Origin: Candidatus Poribacteria bacterium
Lineage (GTDB): Bacteria > Poribacteria > WGA-4E > WGA-3G
Length of the DNA: 64,000 nt
Assembly: GCA_022826805.1 (NCBI GenBank)
Contig: JAJDUH010000013.1
Coordinates: forward strand, 1-64,000
Reading direction: 5' to 3'
Every line of letters begins with the position of its first letter. Position 1 is the stretch's first letter. The notes beneath the pieces were generated by a model that saw only the letters and a program-made list of their open reading frames with translations, was not told the DNA's origin and did no database searches. The position numbers and the translations under genes are program-made. Below, in pieces: positions 58,691-64,000 of this stretch.

Positions 58691-61600
58691 TTAGCGGATG
58701 ACGGACAGTTTGCCGATTCGCCGATCTGTCTCTGATTCAAGAACATAGACATAAGTTCCGCTACTAATTCCAGAAAGATCCCAAACCTTTCTATCCCTTT
58801 CACGTTCTGTCCTCGTAAACGACGCAATACAATTGCCTGCGACATCATAGATATAAATATGAGTGCCTATAGGCAGTTTGTCAAACGTAACCTGACCACA
58901 TTCCACCGGATTGGGGTAGACAATTGTTTCCGTTAACGTTGGTGCCGGCAGTAATATCGTCAACACGTTCGCGGCGTCGTCAAGTTCAGCACCATATATA
59001 TCCGAAATTTGCAGTGCTTCAATCTGATAGAGATTACCTGTCTGGAAGGCAGCGGGAGGAAATGTGAGAACCACCCGCTGGAGTGACCTATCAAGAATCG
59101 CCGAAGTTGGTGTATAACCCCCTAAATGAGTTTCTACATCTCCCTGTTTATGCAAACGGTAACGTCCAGCGTGAGTCGCTGAAATCTCCATCGGTTTGTC
59201 AAACTGTAGCAAGAGTTGATTTGGCGGTGAGTAGTCCGCAGTACGCAAGCGCGGTCGCCGCGTCGGCATAACAGATACCAAACCCGATTGTCTTGAAAGT
59301 TTACCGTTTGAATCCCGTGACGCAAGCGCGTACCAGTAAGTTTGTCCGGTTGCGAGTCCTGTATCCGTAAACTCCGTTTTCCGAATCCCTTCACCAACCT
59401 GTTTCAGCGAGTCTTGGCGTTCCCCACGATAGAGGGTATATGTTACAGACTCACCTGCAGCTTCCCATGAAAGAAGAACCGAGTTTTCGCCAGTAGGTTT
59501 CGCAGTAAGACCCCACGGCGTGCTAAGCAGAGGTCCTGATTGCGCACCTGAGGTGAAAACCGCCAAAGCACTATCGCGATTAAACAACAGCACATTTGTG
59601 CCGTCGTTGTTAATATCAGCCACAATCGGATTAAAAGTGCTTGTAGCGGCGTGATGCCAAATAGGGCGATAAGCTCCTCCGTCATATTGGATAAGATAGA
59701 AGTTCGGGGAAACAGCGATGCACAACTCATTTTGTCCGTCGTTATTTGCATCAGCAATAGTCATACCATTGCCGCTATCTTGCACATCGCGAATACGTTG
59801 CGTCCATACAGCGCTGTAAGCATCGTTACCATCTGAAGCGAAAATGGTCAAAAGCCAATGATAATAACGGATGTCCAGTGGTGTGTTGCCGATTTCGGTG
59901 CCGGTCTGGGCACAGATAGCGAGCTCCGCCTTACCATCACCGTCCATATCACCAGCGGCGAAGAGTTGTGGCACACCTTCGGAAAGGGTGTGGGTCCATG
60001 TTTGTTTGTACCGATTGTCCCCAACCGCCTCGTACAAAAATATATCGCCATCCTGATCGCCTGCTAATATTTCCATCTGTCCATCGCCGTCAAAATCACC
60101 CGTAGCAAAATTCGCACTCAGTCCGTTGTTTCCGAACGTCGGGTTTTCAAGTATAGCCACATTGCGGTGGTTGTTATCTCCACTTGCTTCGTATACAAAG
60201 ATAGCGTCGGTAACATCATCACGCGCGAAGATTTCATCTCTCCCATCTGCATCCGCATCTGTGATTGTTCGGCTCCAGTTGCCTTGTGCTTCCCAGATGC
60301 GTTCTGTCGGAAACTCGCCATGTGCAGGCTGCTCCAGGAGAAATATTACATCTAAAGCGTTGCACAATACTTCTATTAGTCCGTCGCCATCGGTATCCGA
60401 TATCGCCTGCGGCCATAGCGATTCAGCAAACGAAAAGATGACTTTGAATTTGCCGTTATCCTGTATCTCAAAAATCTGCGCCAGACCGGTGTCCATGTCA
60501 GTAGCGATAATCTCTAATTTCCCATTTCTGTTCATATCCACCGGCGTGACGATGGCATGCAACCCTTGTTCAGCAGACGCGATTTGCGAGAGATGTAACG
60601 GATAAATCGGGGCATTTTGTGTATTGATCTCATACAACGCACCGTTGTTGTCATCAATTCGTAGAAAACCTGCACTATCTTCTACCGACAGTCGGTACAG
60701 GTATCTTCCCACCGGGACGCCTAAACCGGACACATTCACAATATGGAGCAAGTTCTCTGAGTCCGAGTATACAGCCCTGCTAACGTTTCCAACTGCATCA
60801 AGGATCTCTACCTTACCGATAGATACCTCGTCAGTCTGCCACATGACGACCGAATCAATTCTGTTTCCAGCAAGCCATTTCTGTGATGCATGTCTCGAAA
60901 TAAGGGGTGCTGTGTGCCTCACGTCAACTACGATTCTATCTCTCTTGATTTCATCACTTTCTGTTTTGACATTGAGCCTCAGTGTATATCGGTTCTCCGC
61001 TAAATCGGAAGTATCCCACTTGTGCAAGCAGACGTTGAACTTCGGTTGCGTTTGCACAGGTCCTAACGGAAACCATAGCTCTGGAATTTCCCCAATCCCA
61101 TATTCCAGCCAGTACGCAGTAAACCCCGACCCTCCAGCACTCCCGAAAATCTCGATATTGCTGATATTATTGGGCTCCGTTGCTTGAGGAGACACCTGGT
61201 GGGCATCTATCTGTGCAATGATCCCTGTTGATGCACTAAGTGCGGCGTATGCATCAAGTGAGCCAGCCCCGACGAGAGCGTTAATAAAAAGAGGATCTGC
61301 AGTGGCAATAAGGGTTTCCTGAACTTCTGTGTTGGTATACGCTGGGTTCGCCGCGATTACCAAACCCGCAATACCAGAGACATGCGCCGCTGCCATTGAT
61401 GTGCCAGATCTATTTTGATACCCTCCATTAATATCTGTACTCAGAATTTCCTCACCGGGTGCAGCAATATCAACAGTCGCCCCAAAATTAGAATCGCTAT
61501 ATAGCTGCTTATCTCGTCCAAGTCCAGCAACGGAGATAACTGTCTTAAGAGCGGCAGGATAGTAAGACCCGCGTACACCTGAGTTTCCGGCTGCACCGAC

Positions 61601-62545
61601 CAACACGCAGCCGCGAGCATAAGCGTATGCTAAGGCGTTTTTTATGATGAAAGCGTTCACCGTGTCTCCCCAACTCATATTAATCACTCGTGCGCCGTTA
61701 TCCGCTGCGTAAGCAATCGCCGCAGCAAGGTCGTCGTTCTGGAGATACTCACCGCCGCCATATTTGAAACCAGCTCTCAACGGCATAAGACGACACTTCC
61801 AGGCAATCCCAGCGATTCCGACCCCGTTGTTCGCTTCCGCAGCAATAATACCAGAGACATGCGTGCCGTGTCCCGTTTCATCTTCAGGTTCATTATCGCG
61901 CACCGTCCAATCACCATTACCCGGTAGCGTCGGAGCATCGCTAAAATCCCAACCGTTGATATCGTCGATGTAACCGTTTCCGTCGTCATCAATGCCGTTG
62001 TTCAAAATTTCACCACTATTTCGCCACAACTGCGAGCGAAATTCAGGATGCTGAGTCGATATACCGCTATCGACAACAGCCACCGTTACGTGTGGATTTC
62101 CCTGTGTAGTACCCCACGTTTCTGGCATATTTATCAACCTCAGATTCCACTGTTCGCCGTAATTCGGATCATTTGGGACTGTTTCTGCACAGGGTTGACT
62201 GAGACGGTTTAACTCGACCGCTGCAATCGCAGGATGCCGCGCATACCGTCGCTGCAGCGATTCTAATGCCCATGTCACTGGAAACCGTATAAGGTAGATA
62301 TTCCGAAGTCCTGGATGTTGTCCGGCAGGCGTAGCAGGTGAGAAGATGGGAGAAATGGATACCGCACCGAGTTGTTGATTCAACTTGTCAAGTTCTGTAG
62401 CAGAAACATTTGGGTGTAGACGCACAATCAGTTCGCCGGGGGTGTGAGTGATACGAGAAAAACCGCCCGAAGGACTTTGGGCATAAACGATTTGTCCGTA
62501 TGTAAACAACACGAGAATATATAGATAGATAAAATTTCGTTTCAT
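58691..62545 (-). CDS. Secreted subtilisin-like protease with FG-GAP, FN3-like and sorting domains
   Basis: Counted from the ATG at 62545, the product is 1284 residues; an ATG at 62569 would add 8 residues before the signal peptide (IYLYILVLFTYGQIVYA). The peptidase S8 domain has Asp159 (VAVVDSGIS), His226 (ETGHGTHVSG), Asn321 (AAGNSG) and Ser383 (GTSMAAAHVSG). FG-GAP/VCBS-like repeats follow, roughly 650-1000 (DTDGDGLIEVLCN, DFDGDGQMEILAGD), then an FN3-like unit (SVLLSWEAAGESVTYTLYRG). The end (VYPNP..IYIYDVAGN..WDLSGISSGTYVYVLES) resembles type IX secretion sorting domains. It probably degrades proteins outside the cell. No regulator is adjacent. Confidence 0.9.
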   Translation of the reverse strand: MKRNFIYLYILVLFTYGQIVYAQSPSGGFSRITHTPGELIVRLHPNVSATELDKLNQQLGAVSISPIFSPATPAGQHPGLRNIYLIRFPVTWALESLQRRYARHPAIAAVELNRLSQPCAETVPNDPNYGEQWNLRLINMPETWGTTQGNPHVTVAVVDSGISTQHPEFRSQLWRNSGEILNNGIDDDGNGYIDDINGWDFSDAPTLPGNGDWTVRDNEPEDETGHGTHVSGIIAAEANNGVGIAGIAWKCRLMPLRAGFKYGGGEYLQNDDLAAAIAYAADNGARVINMSWGDTVNAFIIKNALAYAYARGCVLVGAAGNSGVRGSYYPAALKTVISVAGLGRDKQLYSDSNFGATVDIAAPGEEILSTDINGGYQNRSGTSMAAAHVSGIAGLVIAANPAYTNTEVQETLIATADPLFINALVGAGSLDAYAALSASTGIIAQIDAHQVSPQATEPNNISNIEIFGSAGGSGFTAYWLEYGIGEIPELWFPLGPVQTQPKFNVCLHKWDTSDLAENRYTLRLNVKTESDEIKRDRIVVDVRHTAPLISRHASQKWLAGNRIDSVVMWQTDEVSIGKVEILDAVGNVSRAVYSDSENLLHIVNVSGLGVPVGRYLYRLSVEDSAGFLRIDDNNGALYEINTQNAPIYPLHLSQIASAEQGLHAIVTPVDMNRNGKLEIIATDMDTGLAQIFEIQDNGKFKVIFSFAESLWPQAISDTDGDGLIEVLCNALDVIFLLEQPAHGEFPTERIWEAQGNWSRTITDADADGRDEIFARDDVTDAIFVYEASGDNNHRNVAILENPTFGNNGLSANFATGDFDGDGQMEILAGDQDGDIFLYEAVGDNRYKQTWTHTLSEGVPQLFAAGDMDGDGKAELAICAQTGTEIGNTPLDIRYYHWLLTIFASDGNDAYSAVWTQRIRDVQDSGNGMTIADANNDGQNELCIAVSPNFYLIQYDGGAYRPIWHHAATSTFNPIVADINNDGTNVLLFNRDSALAVFTSGAQSGPLLSTPWGLTAKPTGENSVLLSWEAAGESVTYTLYRGERQDSLKQVGEGIRKTEFTDTGLATGQTYWYALASRDSNGKLSRQSGLVSVMPTRRPRLRTADYSPPNQLLLQFDKPMEISATHAGRYRLHKQGDVETHLGGYTPTSAILDRSLQRVVLTFPPAAFQTGNLYQIEALQISDIYGAELDDAANVLTILLPAPTLTETIVYPNPVECGQVTFDKLPIGTHIYIYDVAGNCIASFTRTERERDRKVWDLSGISSGTYVYVLESETDRRIGKLSVIR

Positions 62546-62578
62546 GACAAATAGCCCTGTGCACAGCATATGCCTAAA

Positions 62579-62607
62579 TTGTATTTTTAGACAGAGTGTG
62601 CTATACT
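62579..62607 (+). promoter_or_regulatory. Promoter for the acetolactate-synthase-like gene
   Basis: TTGTAT (62579-62584), 17-base spacer, TATACT (62602-62607). About 145 bases of leader follow before the ATG, including a tandem repeat of TTAAGACACT (62681-62702). AAGGA lies 9 bases before the ATG. Confidence 0.55.
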
Positions 62608-62757
62608 GTTAATGATATGGAATTCGTGAAAAAAAACAAATTTTTTATCTTGGGTGTCATCAATATCACTAAGTTTGGCGTTAAGACACTTTAAGACACT
62701 TCAGTAACTGACTTAGGATTCATCATTTGTTGTTAATAAACATAAGGAAATACACTC

Positions 62758-64000
62758 ATGAAAGCGTCAGAACTCACGGTTAAATGCCTTGAAAATGAAA
62801 ACGTTGACTACATTTTTGGAATACCCGGCGAAGAAAACTTGGATTTGATGGATGCCTTATTGGAATCAAAGATTCAATTTATTCAAACGCGTGATGAACG
62901 CGGGGCCGCCTTCATGGCGGATGTCTATGGTCGCTTGACGGGTCGTCCTGGGGTCTGCCTCGCTACGCTCGGTCCCGGAGCCATGAACCTCGTCACGGGA
63001 GTCGCTGATGCCAATATGGATAGAGCACCTCTCGTTGCTATTACCGGTCAAGCGGGTCTCGACAGGATGCACAAAGAGTCACACCAATACATGGATGTCG
63101 TTTCTGTCTTCAAACCGATGACGAAATGGAACACCCTCATCCACCTGCCCGAAATCATCCCCGAATCCATTAGCAAAGCCTTCAAAACTGCAACAGGCGA
63201 AAAACCCGGAGCTACCCATATCGATTTTCCTGAGGACGTAGCAAAGATGCAGATTGACGCCGAACCTGTCCCACACGACTTTCCGAGCGAAGCAGAGCCT
63301 GTTATCTCTTGTCTGCAACGCGCTGCGCAACTCATTAACGACGCGAAACACCCTATCATCCTCGCAGGGAATGGCGTCGTCCGACAAGGTGCCTCTCGAA
63401 TGCTGACCCAATTCGCGGAAATGACAAATATCCCAGTTGCCCACACCTTTATGGGCAAAGGGAGCATCCCGTGGACGCATCGACTCTCCTTGCTCAGTGT
63501 TGGATTGCAAGCGAATGATTTCGTTTCTTGTGGGTTTGACCGCGCAGACCTCGTCATCGCCATCGGCTATGATATTGTCGAGTACCATCCCAGTCTCTGG
63601 AACCCGAACCGCGACAAGAAACTCGTTCATATTGACACAGAACCGAGTGAAAGTGATGCTGCTTATGTCACTAATGTCGAAATGGTGGGCAACATTCGAC
63701 AGAGTCTTAGACATTTGATGGCGCAAGAAATTTACCCCAAAGATTCAGAGTACGCCTCAAATACTTTGCGGAAAATCATACTCGATCAACTCGATGAACA
63801 CCGCGATGACAAGGCATTTCCCATGAAACCACAAAAAATCTTGAGCGATGTCCGTTCCGTACTTGCTGAAGATGATATCCTTATTTCTGATGTTGGTGCA
63901 CACAAGATGTGGATTGCGCGGATGTATCCCTGCTACCAGCCAAATACTTGCATCATCTCCAACGGATTTGCCGCAATGGGCATTGCCGTACCAGGGGCTA
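62758..64000 (+). CDS. Acetolactate-synthase-like thiamine diphosphate enzyme (partial, runs off right edge)
   Basis: From the ATG at 62758 the frame stays open to the window end, giving 414 residues. It begins like ThDP enzymes (VKCLENENVDYIFGIPGEE). The catalytic Glu is in TRDERGAAFMADVYGR near 45-60. LGPGAMNLVTGVADANMDRAP and QKILSDVRSVL place it with IlvB/AlsS-type enzymes. The ThDP GDG motif lies beyond the edge. It lacks the T-box and regulatory-subunit context of ilvB and may be a catabolic acetolactate synthase, or another 2-ketoacid decarboxylase/ligase. It is about 45% different in recognisable motifs from the ilvB at 37526, so it is not a recent duplicate. Confidence 0.85.
   Translation, partial: MKASELTVKCLENENVDYIFGIPGEENLDLMDALLESKIQFIQTRDERGAAFMADVYGRLTGRPGVCLATLGPGAMNLVTGVADANMDRAPLVAITGQAGLDRMHKESHQYMDVVSVFKPMTKWNTLIHLPEIIPESISKAFKTATGEKPGATHIDFPEDVAKMQIDAEPVPHDFPSEAEPVISCLQRAAQLINDAKHPIILAGNGVVRQGASRMLTQFAEMTNIPVAHTFMGKGSIPWTHRLSLLSVGLQANDFVSCGFDRADLVIAIGYDIVEYHPSLWNPNRDKKLVHIDTEPSESDAAYVTNVEMVGNIRQSLRHLMAQEIYPKDSEYASNTLRKIILDQLDEHRDDKAFPMKPQKILSDVRSVLAEDDILISDVGAHKMWIARMYPCYQPNTCIISNGFAAMGIAVPGA

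Noticed and set aside
1..64000. tRNA or rRNA genes
   Set aside because: I looked for cloverleaf-like segments with the GGTTCGAATCC-type T arm and for conserved rRNA words and found none that I could support by eye.

Overview
The window comes from a bacterium with about 47% GC, densely packed genes on both strands and scattered short palindromic repeats. The gene mix suggests a Candidatus Poribacteria-like lineage, or a neighbour in the Planctomycetes or other deep marine phyla: several phytanoyl-CoA dioxygenase (PhyH) proteins, a DUF1549/DUF1553 protein with a CxxCH motif, a PmoA-like DUF6807 protein, FG-GAP/VCBS proteins, and secreted LamG-like proteins with a shared C-terminal motif. That placement is inference from gene content; no rRNA or other phylogenetic marker was read.

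Layout. 1-8.8 kb: the 3' tail of an ISAs1-type transposase, a STAS protein behind a consensus promoter, a DUF6807 protein, a Gfo/Idh/MocA oxidoreductase, gamma-glutamyltransferase, a secreted protein, an NAD-dependent epimerase and the DUF1549/DUF1553 protein. 8.8-12.8 kb: an accessory island with a toxin-antitoxin-like pair, an orphan gene, a duplicated 3' remnant of the DUF1549/1553 gene, a REP-associated tyrosine transposase (RAYT) embedded in its own GTAG-prefixed palindromes, a small orphan and an Mrr-like endonuclease. 12.8-36.8 kb: mainly housekeeping genes (iron alcohol dehydrogenase, glyA, folC, membrane pyrophosphatase, ilvD, a beta-oxidation hydratase-thiolase pair, tmk, holB, metG, an AddB-like nuclease, superoxide dismutase). 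36.9-40.9 kb: a branched-chain amino-acid operon, ilvB-ilvH-ilvC, behind a consensus promoter and a T-box leader with its terminator. 41-64 kb: VCBS, PhyH, ABC-2 permease, ECF sigma, hydroxyacid dehydrogenase and oligopeptide-binding genes, a MacB-like permease, a HEAT/TPR membrane protein, a large subtilisin-like exoprotease, and a second acetolactate-synthase-like enzyme that runs off the right edge.

How the genes work together. IlvB/IlvH, IlvC and IlvD (at 23 kb) cover valine and isoleucine synthesis from 2-ketoacids to the branched 2-ketoacids, and the ilvBHC part is probably controlled by uncharged tRNA. GlyA and FolC belong to one-carbon metabolism. A FadN-type hydratase half and a thiolase overlap by 4 bp and form a beta-oxidation unit. 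Tmk, HolB, MetG and an AddB-like protein form an information-processing block. On the minus strand, a sigma factor with an unusual C-terminal domain precedes two ABC-2 permeases, and a hydroxyacid dehydrogenase precedes two PhyH oxygenases.

The most notable non-coding signal is a large set of hairpins that start with GTAG, the tetranucleotide known to guide RAYT enzymes. They occur around the RAYT gene and in many other intergenic gaps. Other repeat families include short elements with terminal inverted repeats, a leader block carrying a Shine-Dalgarno sequence upstream of both ggt and ilvC, and a hairpin with compensatory changes upstream of two unrelated genes.
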